Assembly (NCBI GenBank): GCA_946536955.1
Contig: CAMNFJ010000036.1
Coordinates: 1 to 19,478, forward strand
DNA from: CAG-791 sp002394525
GTDB taxonomy: Bacteria > Bacillota > Clostridia > Lachnospirales > Lachnospiraceae
Direction: 5' to 3'
Length of the DNA stretch: 19,478 nucleotides
Under the pieces are notes generated by a model that was not told where the DNA came from, ran no database searches, and worked only from the letters and a program-made list of their open reading frames with translations. The translations under genes were made by a program, and so were the position numbers. Below, piece by piece: positions 7,609 to 14,943 of the stretch. Within the stretch, counting starts at the first letter, position 1. Each line of letters begins with the position of its first letter.

Positions 7609-8028
7609 TCAGTTGAATAAGAGCTGTATGATCTTTGTCTGTCTATATCCCACCTTGACATCGTAGGTTCCGTCCGGGACATCGGCGCTGGCCGCGGCGA
7701 TCGTCCGCCCGGCCGCGTCCCTGCCGACCGATTTGACTGTCGTCTGTTCATTCCCGACTGTCACGGTCATGCCGGTCTCGATATTAGCCGCGGTCCTCTC
7801 ATCCTCAAAGGAAATCGTGAGGACGCCCCCCTCAGCCTTGGCCGTCCCGTTCGCGTAGCTCTGGATCACGGCAAAATTGCTCCAGATCAGGAGTCCCGCC
7901 AGGAGCAGGATCACAGCGCCCAGGATCAGCCAGGTGGAGGGATTTGTGACACGCAGGTAGTCGTTGAGCTCCTCCGGAGAAGACAGCCGGTCCATATTTT
8001 TTTTCCTGAAGATCGAGTTGTTTTCCAT
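7609..8028 (-). CDS. Mini membrane-fusion/adaptor protein of the peptide exporter
   Basis: A 139-residue single-pass membrane protein. Residues 1-31 are cytoplasmic and contain RLSSPEELNDYLRVTNP, which resembles the N-terminus of HlyD-like NHLM secretion proteins. A membrane helix follows (about 32-53), then roughly 85 extracytoplasmic residues predicted as beta strands (ISFEDERTAANIETG and MTVTVGNEQTTVKSVG stretches). Typical HlyD-like partners are about 400 residues with a coiled coil and lipoyl/barrel domains, all absent here, so this is a reduced adaptor or an exporter accessory. ATG at 8028 with GGGGGAGG 7 bases upstream; gaps of 18 bases on both sides place it inside the operon. The gene looks intact, not truncated by mutation. 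The family link rests on the N-terminal motif and context. Confidence 0.7.
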   Translation of the reverse strand: MENNSIFRKKNMDRLSSPEELNDYLRVTNPSTWLILGAVILLLAGLLIWSNFAVIQSYANGTAKAEGGVLTISFEDERTAANIETGMTVTVGNEQTTVKSVGRDAAGRTIAAASADVPDGTYDVKVGYRQTKIIQLLFN

Positions 8029-8046
8029 ATCTCTGCCTCCCCCCGC

Positions 8047-10638
8047 TTAAAAATCCTTGCGGATCGTCAGAATATTCTGTCCGTACTTGTAGGTGTATTC
8101 CATGACATCCACGCTCTTTTTGACCATGAAGATCCCCAGACCGCCGATCTGCCTCTCTTCCGCGGAGAGGGTGATATCGGGATCCAGCTTTTCCAGCGGA
8201 TTGTAGGGCATGCCGCGGTCGGAGAAGGTCACCTTGATGGACCGGGGCTCCTCCTGGATCTCCGTCCGGATGGTCACGTCTCCGCTGCCGGGAGCATAGG
8301 CGTAGCTGGCAATGTTTACAAAAATCTCCTCGACTGCCACATCGATCTGCATCTGATGCTTCATAGAGCAGCCGCGCTCCTCCAGCTGACCGTCAATGAA
8401 GTCCAGTACCTGCTGCAGATTCTCTGTTTTCGCTTCCAATACCAGCTCCTTCATAACAATCTCCTTGTTATTCTGAGGTCCATAATATTTCATACACAGC
8501 ATCGTGATATCATCGAACTGAACAGCGTCCTTCACAAAGGCCTGGATCCCATTCATGACATTCCTCAGGACCTTTTCAGGCGCTGCGTCCGGCTCCCTGT
8601 TGAGGGCCTGCAGCATGCGGTCCGTGCCGAAGAGCTCCTCCTCGCTGCTGGTCGCCTCGGCGACTCCGTCCGTGTAGACAAAGAGGCTGTCGCCGGGGTG
8701 GAGCTCGAAGGTATGCTCGCGGAAGCGGATGCCGGAGATGGCGCCGACCGCGGGGGAATGGCGGTAGGTGATCAGCTCATAGCCTCCGCCGGCCCGCCGG
8801 ATCACAGGGTGCTCGTGGCCCGCGTTGGCCGCGATCCCCTTGCCTGTGGAGATCTCCAGTATGCCCAGCCAGACCGTGACAAACATCTCGACCTCGTTTC
8901 CCTCGGTCAGCTGGTTGTTGACCCTGGAGAGGGCCATGGCCGGACTGTCCCCGCTCAGGACCCTGTTCTTGATCAGGATCTTGGCGATCATCATGAAGAG
9001 GGCCGCCGGAACGCCCTTGCCGGAGACATCCGCCATGACCATGGCGATGTGGTCGTCGTCGACCAGGAAGAAGTCATAGAAGTCTCCGCCGACCTCCTTG
9101 GCCGGCTTCATGGTGGCATAGATATCAAATTCCCTGCGCTCAGGGAAGGCCGGAAAGATGCTGGGAAGCTGGCTGGCCTGGATGGCCGTCGCCATGCTCA
9201 GCTCCGCTCCGATCCTCTCCTTTTCCGCCGTGATCTTTTTCACCTCGTCCACATACTGGACCGTGCGGGCGGACAGGGAGGCAAAGGCCTCCGCCAGGAC
9301 CTCGATCTCATCGTCCGTCCTGTAGACATCCTCCATGAAGAACTGGGGCGTTTTCCCGGTCAGCCCCGCGATCCGCCTGGTCATGATCCCCAGAGGCCTG
9401 ACGATCCTTTTGGCCATAATCAGGACACTGACCGTCCCGGTCACAAAGATCAGGAGCAGCAGCAGGAGGATGGTCCAGGTCGACCTGGAGAGGGCAGCCC
9501 TGTAATCGTCAGACGCATCCGCTAAAATGGTGTCGTACTGCTTTTCCATTTCCCGCATGGACTGCTGCGTATATTCCTTGTCCACTACGGAGATGACGGC
9601 CCAGCCGACCGTATCCAAGCTGGCTCCCGCCGCATATTTTTCCTCTTCGCCCAGGCGGATGACTCTGACATCCGCGGTGCCTCCGAGGGCCTCTTTCACA
9701 AACTGTCCCAGCTCCTCATACTCCGACTCTCTGAGATCTTCCGCCGCATCCGCGGTCCGGACCTGGAAGATCCCGTCCTTTTCCGGAGAAAAGATCACAT
9801 GGCCCTGCTGATTGACGACTGCGACAAAGCTTCCCTCCGACCCCGAGCTGTCGACAGATTCAGCCAGGTCGTCCAGAAAGAGGTCCGCACCGGCGATGGC
9901 AGCAATCCTTCCATCGACATATACAGGGGCCGCGCAGACGATGCCGGTCCTGCCCGTGAAGGTGTCGCTCTGGACATCCGAAAAGAAGGTCTTTCCCTCC
10001 TTCATCGTATCGGTATACCAGCCCCGCTGCCGCATGGGGATGGGGATTAGGTCCCCGTTTTCATCAAACTTCTCCTCGGGCCGGTCATCGACATAGACCA
10101 TGGTCCCGCGTTCGGTGGCGATAAAAAAGGAATTGACATTGGCATCGGCATAGAGGGCCTCCAGAGTGCCCGACAGGTTGCCCAGAAGGCCGATCTCGGC
10201 CGCTGTCTCCTCCTCCCCGATGTCGACCCCCTCCTCGGTCAGAAGCTGGGTGCAGATCTGTCCCTTCCGGGAGGGATCCGGAAAGTCCACCTTCCTGGCA
10301 CTGTAGCTGCCGGCATCGGCATAGAGCTCCGCCGTGTAGCCCGCCAGGAACTCCACCCTGCTCTTGAGATCATGAAAGATATTGTCCGCCACCGCGGCCT
10401 TCATGTTCACATCGTTGCCCAGAGTCCCCTCAATGACCTGCTGCATGGTCCTGCCGGAGATCTGTTCGATCGATTCCTTCTGCCGCAGGCTGGTCTCCTC
10501 CGTGACCCTGGTCAGGTTGCGGGACTGTACCCCGATCACGGCCGTAAAGGCCCCTGTCACCAGGATCAACGTGAACAGAAACACGTTGAATATCTTGTTT
10601 TCGATCCCGCCCAGGACCAGATTCATCACTTTTTTCAT
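8047..10638 (-). CDS. Membrane sensor - HAMP - SpoIIE phosphatase - RsbW-like kinase fusion
   Basis: An 863-residue signalling protein. A membrane helix (about 15-36) and a second (about 387-407) enclose some 350 extracytoplasmic residues that look like a dCache sensor. A HAMP linker (408-460) and coil lead to a PP2C/SpoIIE phosphatase (486-722) with metal-binding motifs GGDFYD (517-522), ADVSGKG (Asp537), YTDG (Asp657) and FDDIT (709-713). Residues 729-863 are a GHKL/RsbW-like ATPase with an N-box (EEIFVNIASYAY), DRGMPYNP and GGLGIFMVK. Phosphatase and kinase normally oppose each other on a STAS protein, and one is encoded at 2500-2802. The start overlaps the xpt stop by 4 bases (ATGA) with a poor ribosome site, implying translational coupling. 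An internal ribosome site precedes the kinase domain. Confidence 0.93.
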   Translation of the reverse strand: MKKVMNLVLGGIENKIFNVFLFTLILVTGAFTAVIGVQSRNLTRVTEETSLRQKESIEQISGRTMQQVIEGTLGNDVNMKAAVADNIFHDLKSRVEFLAGYTAELYADAGSYSARKVDFPDPSRKGQICTQLLTEEGVDIGEEETAAEIGLLGNLSGTLEALYADANVNSFFIATERGTMVYVDDRPEEKFDENGDLIPIPMRQRGWYTDTMKEGKTFFSDVQSDTFTGRTGIVCAAPVYVDGRIAAIAGADLFLDDLAESVDSSGSEGSFVAVVNQQGHVIFSPEKDGIFQVRTADAAEDLRESEYEELGQFVKEALGGTADVRVIRLGEEEKYAAGASLDTVGWAVISVVDKEYTQQSMREMEKQYDTILADASDDYRAALSRSTWTILLLLLLIFVTGTVSVLIMAKRIVRPLGIMTRRIAGLTGKTPQFFMEDVYRTDDEIEVLAEAFASLSARTVQYVDEVKKITAEKERIGAELSMATAIQASQLPSIFPAFPERREFDIYATMKPAKEVGGDFYDFFLVDDDHIAMVMADVSGKGVPAALFMMIAKILIKNRVLSGDSPAMALSRVNNQLTEGNEVEMFVTVWLGILEISTGKGIAANAGHEHPVIRRAGGGYELITYRHSPAVGAISGIRFREHTFELHPGDSLFVYTDGVAEATSSEEELFGTDRMLQALNREPDAAPEKVLRNVMNGIQAFVKDAVQFDDITMLCMKYYGPQNNKEIVMKELVLEAKTENLQQVLDFIDGQLEERGCSMKHQMQIDVAVEEIFVNIASYAYAPGSGDVTIRTEIQEEPRSIKVTFSDRGMPYNPLEKLDPDITLSAEERQIGGLGIFMVKKSVDVMEYTYKYGQNILTIRKDF
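8452..8466 (-). promoter_or_regulatory. Internal ribosome binding site and ATG for the kinase domain
   Basis: Within the fusion gene, AAGGAG (8466-8461) lies 6 bases before an in-frame ATG (8454-8452) that opens exactly at the RsbW-like domain. Initiation there would give a 135-residue protein ending at 8047, the usual size of a free RsbW/SpoIIAB-type kinase. The 12 codons before it (YYGPQNNKEIV region) look like a former intergenic spacer read through. Independent translation is inferred, not shown. Confidence 0.6.
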
Positions 10639-11219
10639 ATAGTATTTTCTCTGAAGACGAGCGTGCCGTCCTCCTTCATCTCATCCACGATCGCCAGGCT
10701 GTAGAGGTCATAGCCGGCTTCGCGCAGGTTCTTTCCTCCGCACTGGAAGCCCTTTTCGATGGCGATCCCGATGCCGGCCACCTGAGCGCCGGCCTGCCTG
10801 CAGATATCCAGAAGCCCCTGCACGGCTTTTCCGTTGGCCAGGAAGTCGTCAACGATCAGGACGGTGTCGTCCTCGTGCAGGTACTGCTTGGAAAGAGTCA
10901 CAAGATTATCGACATTATAGGTAAAGGAATGGACGATCGAGGTGTAGAGGTCCCCGTCCAGGTTCCTGCTCCTGGACTTTTTGGCAAAGACCACGGGGAC
11001 GCCGAACTTGCGCGCCGCGGGAAAAGCGACCGCGATCCCCGAGGATTCCACGGTCAGGACCCTTGTGATGTGCTTATCCCTGAAATGATCATAAAAAGCT
11101 TCCCCGATCTGCTCCAGAAGCCCTATATCCAGCTGATGGTTGAGGAAGCTGTCCACCTTCAGTATTTCGCCCTCTCTGACCTGCCCGTCCTTTACGATCC
11201 TCTCTTCCAGAAAATTCAT
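10635..11219 (-). CDS. xpt: Xanthine phosphoribosyltransferase
   Basis: Cytoplasmic purine-salvage enzyme converting xanthine and PRPP to XMP and pyrophosphate. The 194-residue protein has the Xpt N-terminus (LEERIVKDG then VDSFLNHQLD, 4-30), the ESSGIA base-proximal loop (58-63) and the PRPP-binding signature VLIVDDFLANGKA (120-132). Length and motifs match Firmicutes Xpt closely. The ATG at 11219 is preceded by GGGAGGAA 6 bases upstream. It lies 67 bases after trpS with no terminator between, and its stop overlaps the start of the sensor-phosphatase gene by four bases. No purine riboswitch is present in the short upstream gap. Elsewhere xpt usually pairs with a purine permease; here that partner is missing. 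Confidence 0.95.
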   Translation of the reverse strand: MNFLEERIVKDGQVREGEILKVDSFLNHQLDIGLLEQIGEAFYDHFRDKHITRVLTVESSGIAVAFPAARKFGVPVVFAKKSRSRNLDGDLYTSIVHSFTYNVDNLVTLSKQYLHEDDTVLIVDDFLANGKAVQGLLDICRQAGAQVAGIGIAIEKGFQCGGKNLREAGYDLYSLAIVDEMKEDGTLVFRENTI

Positions 11220-11286
11220 GCGTATTCCTCCCTGCTGTATAAAAATCCTGCTGTCATGCCGTAAATATTCCGAGGGGTAAAAGGTC

Positions 11287-12294
11287 TTATTTATCGAGCT
11301 GATAGAAGCCGATCTTTTTATAGACCTTGCGGAGGGTCTTGTTGGCGATCCAGGAAGCCTTCTCCGCGCCCTCTCTGTAGATGGAATTGAGGTAGGCCTT
11401 GTCGGCGATCAGGCGCTTTGCCTCCTCGCGGATGGGATTGAGGGTATCGACGACCGCCTCTCCCACTGCCGGCTTGAAGACCCCGTAACCCTGGCCCTCG
11501 AATTCCCGCTCGATCTCCGCGAAGGTCTTTCCGGTGATCGTCGAGTAGATGTTCATGAGGTTGGCGACGCCGGGCTTGTTCTCGCGGTCATAGCGGACGC
11601 AGTTCTCGGTGTCGGAATCCGTGACGGCCCTCTTGAACTTCTTCATGATCACATTGGGCTCGTCCATAAGGAAGACACAGCCCTGGGGATTGGACTTGGA
11701 CATCTTCTGGTCGGGCGTCATCAAACCGTAGATCCTGGCCCCGACCTTGCTGATGAAGGGCTCCGGCACGCGGAACACCTCGCCGTAAATATTGTTGAAG
11801 CGGTTGGCGATGTTCCTGCAGAGCTCGACATGCTGCTTCTGGTCCTCTCCGACCGGCACATAGTGGGGCTGGTAGAGCAGGATGTCCGCCGCCATCAGCG
11901 AGGGATAGGTGAAAAGCCCCGCATTGATATTGTCCTTGTGCTTTTCGGACTTGTCCTTGAACTGGGTCATGCGGGTCAGCTCGCCGAACATGGTGTAGCA
12001 GTCGAGGACCCAGCCGAGCTGGGCGTGGGCCGGCACATGGGACTGCAGAAAAAGAGTATTCTTTTCCGGGTCCAGGCCGCAGGCGATGTAGATGGCCAGC
12101 ATTTCCAGAGAACGGCGGCGGAGCTCCTTGGGATCCTGCCTGACCGTGATCGTATGCATATCGGCCATAAAATAGTAACAGTCGTAGTCATTGACCCGGT
12201 CTGCCCAGTTCTTGATCGCTCCCAGGTAATTTCCCAGATGCAGGTCTCCGCTCGGCTGGATCCCTGAAAGCATGATTTTCTTTTCGTCATTCAT
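11287..12294 (-). CDS. trpS: Tryptophan-tRNA ligase
   Basis: Class I aminoacyl-tRNA synthetase that charges tRNA-Trp. The 335-residue protein begins MNDEKKIMLSGIQPSG, has the HIGH-type motif PSGDLHLGN (14-22), a GEDQKQHVEL active-site helix (149-158) and KMSKS (197-201), all typical of bacterial TrpS. The frame extends nine codons to an ATG at 12321, but the ATG at 12294 gives the usual N-terminus; GGAGGAG sits 11 bases upstream of it, inside the would-be extension. A promoter candidate lies at 12347-12375. The leader is far too short for a T-box, so no tRNA-dependent control is visible. xpt follows in the same direction. Confidence 0.96.
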   Translation of the reverse strand: MNDEKKIMLSGIQPSGDLHLGNYLGAIKNWADRVNDYDCYYFMADMHTITVRQDPKELRRRSLEMLAIYIACGLDPEKNTLFLQSHVPAHAQLGWVLDCYTMFGELTRMTQFKDKSEKHKDNINAGLFTYPSLMAADILLYQPHYVPVGEDQKQHVELCRNIANRFNNIYGEVFRVPEPFISKVGARIYGLMTPDQKMSKSNPQGCVFLMDEPNVIMKKFKRAVTDSDTENCVRYDRENKPGVANLMNIYSTITGKTFAEIEREFEGQGYGVFKPAVGEAVVDTLNPIREEAKRLIADKAYLNSIYREGAEKASWIANKTLRKVYKKIGFYQLDK

Positions 12295-12346
12295 AATGAA
12301 AGATACTCCTCCTGTCCTCATTGTTCATTCACTGCCGGATTGTCCC

Positions 12347-12375
12347 ATCTTAACACGCGTAAAAAAATTGTGCAA
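12347..12375 (-). promoter_or_regulatory. Candidate trpS promoter
   Basis: Leftward TTGCAC (12375-12370), a 17-base T-rich spacer, and TAAGAT (12352-12347), placing the transcript start near 12340 and a leader of about 45 bases. Hexamer matches are only 3 and 4 of 6, so this is tentative. The T-run in the spacer directly after the GH32 stop could also weaken read-through from that gene. Confidence 0.35.
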
Positions 12376-12381
12376 CACGGG

Positions 12382-13875
12382 TCAGATCAGGAAGCTGTCC
12401 TTCACCGCGTTATTGAGGGTCCACATGCGGTTGAAGGTATCGCCCTGGATCCTGAAGAAATGTTCGTCCGCATCCGGGAAGATCCGGGAGGTAAAGACGG
12501 CGTCGCCGTCGTTGACGAAGATCTCGACCGAGCTGCTGTCGACAAAGATGCGCAGGTGCTGGAGGCCGTTCTCCAGGGGCCTGGTCCGGCTCTCGCCCTC
12601 GGATTCATTGAAGCGGATGTGCATGCCGCTCCTGTCGACCGTGATCTCCTTTTTATCCTCATTATAGATAATGGAGAGGCCGCCCTTTCCTTCCCTGTCC
12701 GTGAACAGGTCCAGGCGCACGTCCCCCCTCCTGCAGTCCAGCTCGACCTCGGCCGCGGCGGGGAGGGCGAAGCAGCCGGCCTCATTGGCGGCCGCGGGAT
12801 CCCTCAGGTTGATCTTTTCGTCGCGGAGCTTTTTGAGTTCCGGCAGGGGCTGCTGGATCAGTCGGCGGCCCCGGACCGTCAGCTCGCGGGGAAGGGTCAG
12901 GCAGCCGGCCCAGTCCTCTTCGTCCGTCGGATAGGCGACATCCGGCACCCCCATCCAGGCGATCAGGACCGCCTTGTCGGCGTCCTGCAGGTTGTTGGCG
13001 CAGGCGGCCGCATAGGAGTCAAAGCCGAAGTCCAGGACATGGAAGGCGCCGTCGGGCGTGAAGGTCAGGCTCTCCCAGTCCATGTGGCCCAGGATATAGC
13101 CGTTGTGGTTCTGGCTCTGCCCCCTGCCGGGCAGGGTCAGGTGCTGGGGGCACAGGAGGAGGACATCGGTCCCGCCCAGGTGCTCGATCGAGGGGCATTC
13201 CCACATGTCGCCGAAATTCTCAAAGCCCGGGACCTTCAGCTCTCCCTCGAAGGTCCAGCCGTGCTGCAGGTCCTCGGAGGCATAGACCAGGACGCAGCCC
13301 CGCTTGTCCAGGGTCTGGGCGCCGATGATCATATAGTACTTGTCCTGGTCGGGCAGGCGGATGATCTTGGGGTCCCTCTGGTGCTCGGTGTAGGCCGGGT
13401 TGGCGCCGAACAGAGGGAGGGGATATTTTTCCGGCCAGCCGTCATTGCCCAGCCTGGCCAGGCAGGTATAGGCGTGCCTGGTCCAGTCCGCGTCCCTGTG
13501 GTTCCCTGTATAATAGAGGTAGATCTTGTCCCCGATGGGCATGGCGGAGCCGGAGTAGACGCCCTTGTTGTCATAGCCGTCCTCCTGGTCCGGCAGCAGG
13601 CAGACCCCCAGGTTCTTCCAGGTCACCAGGTCCTTGGAGACGATGTGGTACCAGTGCTTGAGACCGTGGACAGCTCCCCAGGGGCACCACTGGTAGAAAA
13701 GATGCCAGCGGTTGTCATGCCAGACGAAACCGTTGGGGTCATTCATCAGTCCCGTCACGGCCTGGTTGTGGAAATGCTGGCGGTAGACGGAAGCCGACAC
13801 CTTCCGGTAAAGTTCCTCCAGTTCCTGCGGGTCCTTCAGATAACGGTATTTTTCCTCTCTTGTCCACTCCCTCAT
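12382..13875 (-). CDS. GH32 sucrose-6-phosphate hydrolase / beta-fructosidase
   Basis: Cytoplasmic glycoside hydrolase family 32 enzyme (497 residues, no signal peptide) releasing fructose from sucrose, sucrose-6-phosphate or short fructans. Residues 45-49 are NDPNG, with the nucleophile Asp46. RDP at 167-169 supplies the transition-state stabiliser, and WECP at 225-228 holds the acid/base Glu226. The five-bladed propeller occupies about 35-330 and a C-terminal beta-sandwich the remainder. ATG at 13875 follows AAGGAGG by about 6 bases. It lies 92 bases downstream of the HAD phosphatase gene. No sucrose PTS, fructokinase or ScrR-type regulator is in the window, so phosphorylated versus free sucrose specificity cannot be decided; scrB or sacA would be the likely name. 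Confidence 0.93.
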   Translation of the reverse strand: MREWTREEKYRYLKDPQELEELYRKVSASVYRQHFHNQAVTGLMNDPNGFVWHDNRWHLFYQWCPWGAVHGLKHWYHIVSKDLVTWKNLGVCLLPDQEDGYDNKGVYSGSAMPIGDKIYLYYTGNHRDADWTRHAYTCLARLGNDGWPEKYPLPLFGANPAYTEHQRDPKIIRLPDQDKYYMIIGAQTLDKRGCVLVYASEDLQHGWTFEGELKVPGFENFGDMWECPSIEHLGGTDVLLLCPQHLTLPGRGQSQNHNGYILGHMDWESLTFTPDGAFHVLDFGFDSYAAACANNLQDADKAVLIAWMGVPDVAYPTDEEDWAGCLTLPRELTVRGRRLIQQPLPELKKLRDEKINLRDPAAANEAGCFALPAAAEVELDCRRGDVRLDLFTDREGKGGLSIIYNEDKKEITVDRSGMHIRFNESEGESRTRPLENGLQHLRIFVDSSSVEIFVNDGDAVFTSRIFPDADEHFFRIQGDTFNRMWTLNNAVKDSFLI

Positions 13876-13931
13876 GATGCCCCTCCTTTCCTTCCTGAAT
13901 GATTTGATAAATAGTTTTATTCTTCATCGCC

Positions 13932-13953
13932 CAAGACCCGCTGGCGAGTCTTG
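13932..13953 (-). other. Intercistronic hairpin between HAD and GH32 genes
   Basis: In leftward RNA, CAAGACTCG pairs with CGGGTCTTG (one U-G wobble) around a 4-base loop. On the other strand the wobble becomes a mismatch. It lies 15 bases past the HAD stop. There is an A/T-rich stretch before it but no U-run after it, so processing or mRNA stabilisation is more likely than termination. Confidence 0.45.
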
Positions 13954-13967
13954 AAAAAATACTTTTT

Positions 13968-14783
13968 TTATGTCAGAACAAATCTTTCGATGATCTCGCC
14001 GACGCCGCCCTCATCGTTGTCCGCCGCGGCGATATAGTCGCACTCTCCGCGTATGCCGTCAAAGACATTGGCGACGGCCGCGCCCAGTCCCGCGGCCCGG
14101 ATCATGGACAGGTCGTTGACATTGTCGCCGATCGCGATCGTGTCCTTGATGTCCACCCCCAGGATCTGCGCCAGCCGCTGAAGGCCGGCTCCCTTGCTGA
14201 CTCCCTTCTTGTTGAATTCCAGGTAGCGGTTGCTGGAATAGCTGAGCTCGCACTGGTCCAGGAGATCCTCGACCTCCCGCTCCAGAGGGTTCAGATAGCT
14301 GTAGCCGTCCTCGTGCTCGTAGATGACCTTGATGATCTGCTGCCCCTCCAGGAAGGACAGGTCCTTCGCGTCAATTTCAACATAGGTCTGCCGGTTGTTC
14401 AAAAACTCCTTCTCGTCCTCGTTGATCCCGTAAATGTAGACCGTATCCTGCGTGTATACATGAATACAGACTCCGAAGTCCAGTCCCCTCCTGTAAAGGG
14501 CATCCGCCAGTTCCCCGGAGATCCCCTCCAGATGGAGGACACGGTTTCCCCTGTTCTCGGTGATCACGCTGCCGTTAAAAGAGATCGAGTACTGGTCCGG
14601 CAGGTCGTAAAGGCCCAGCTCCTGCAGGGTATTCTGGAAGGAGAGATAGCCTCTGCCGGAGGAGCAGACAAAGCGGACGCCCCGGTCTGCCGCCGCGCGG
14701 ACCGCCTCCACATTTCTCCTGCAGACGCTCCTGTCCGTACTCAGGAGGGTCTCATCGAGGTCACAGGTGATGATCTTATACAC
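13968..14783 (-). CDS. Cof-type HAD-superfamily phosphatase
   Basis: Cytoplasmic haloacid dehalogenase hydrolase of the Cof/IIB branch, which dephosphorylates small phosphometabolites such as sugar phosphates or flavin nucleotides. It is 271 residues: motif I CDLDETLL with nucleophile Asp8 and Asp10, motif II VCSSGRG (39-45), an alpha/beta cap (about 80-190), motif III Lys197 in GVSKG, and motif IV GDNVND (219-224). The longest frame starts at 14927, but those 48 codons lack any domain and overlap a structured leader. The GTG at 14783 begins directly at motif I with AAAGGA 8 bases upstream, so I chose it. Adjacent to the GH32 gene, so a sugar-phosphate substrate is plausible but unproven. Confidence 0.88.
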   Translation of the reverse strand: MYKIITCDLDETLLSTDRSVCRRNVEAVRAAADRGVRFVCSSGRGYLSFQNTLQELGLYDLPDQYSISFNGSVITENRGNRVLHLEGISGELADALYRRGLDFGVCIHVYTQDTVYIYGINEDEKEFLNNRQTYVEIDAKDLSFLEGQQIIKVIYEHEDGYSYLNPLEREVEDLLDQCELSYSSNRYLEFNKKGVSKGAGLQRLAQILGVDIKDTIAIGDNVNDLSMIRAAGLGAAVANVFDGIRGECDYIAAADNDEGGVGEIIERFVLT

Positions 14784-14828
14784 TTTTCGTTTCCTTTCTT
14801 TTAATAATGCATTCCAAAAGGCCGTCCG

Positions 14829-14925
14829 GTCCGCGCCCGCCCCGCCTGTCAGTCTGAGACGGGACTGCCGACCCCAAAGCCTCACGGTCTCAGGCGGCAC
14901 CACCGGCCGGAGCCAGAGCACGGAC
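14829..14925 (-). ncRNA. Structured 5' leader of the HAD gene (candidate)
   Basis: The predicted transcript start (14925) coincides with a stem: GTCCGTGC (14925-14918) pairs with GCGCGGAC (14836-14829). Within it, CCGCCTG (14897-14891) pairs with CAGGCGG (14848-14842), and TGAGAC (14892-14887) with GTCTCA (14860-14855), overlapping the former by two bases. The leader to the GTG start is about 140 bases. It matches no riboswitch class I recognise. High GC makes chance pairing easier, so conservation would be needed to call it functional. Confidence 0.35.
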
Positions 14926-14931
14926 AATTCT

Positions 14932-14940
14932 ATTATAGCA
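14932..14940 (-). promoter_or_regulatory. Extended -10 promoter of the HAD gene
   Basis: Leftward TGCTATAAT is a perfect extended -10 (TGn plus TATAAT at 14937-14932). The -35 position falls in a terminator and has no consensus hexamer, as is common for extended -10 promoters. Transcription would start at about 14925. Confidence 0.6.
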
Positions 14941-14943
14941 TAG

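Noticed and set aside
5440..7620. 726-residue rightward open frame over the C39 exporter gene (also 12340-13902 rightward and 16511-18322 leftward)
   Set aside because: These are antisense shadows in GC-rich coding DNA. They have no ribosome sites and low-complexity Asp/His/Gly-rich products, while the opposite frames carry complete catalytic motifs.
11220..11286. Purine riboswitch ahead of xpt
   Set aside because: Only 67 bases separate trpS and xpt, and the conserved purine-riboswitch core is absent.
12382..13875. Complete sucrose utilisation locus
   Set aside because: Only the GH32 enzyme is present; no PTS, permease, fructokinase or regulator accompanies it in the window.
13932..13953. 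Intrinsic terminator between HAD and GH32 genes
   Set aside because: The stem is good, but no U-run follows it in the direction of transcription.
14880..14912. T-box, because GGTGGTGCCGCC resembles the T-box core
   Set aside because: It lies about 20 bases after the predicted transcript start, leaving no room for Stem I; no antiterminator/terminator pair follows; the gene is not an amino-acid gene.
14784..14927. N-terminal extension of the HAD phosphatase
   Set aside because: Motif I starts at the GTG at 14783 with a ribosome site; the extra 48 codons have no HAD feature and fall on a predicted leader fold.
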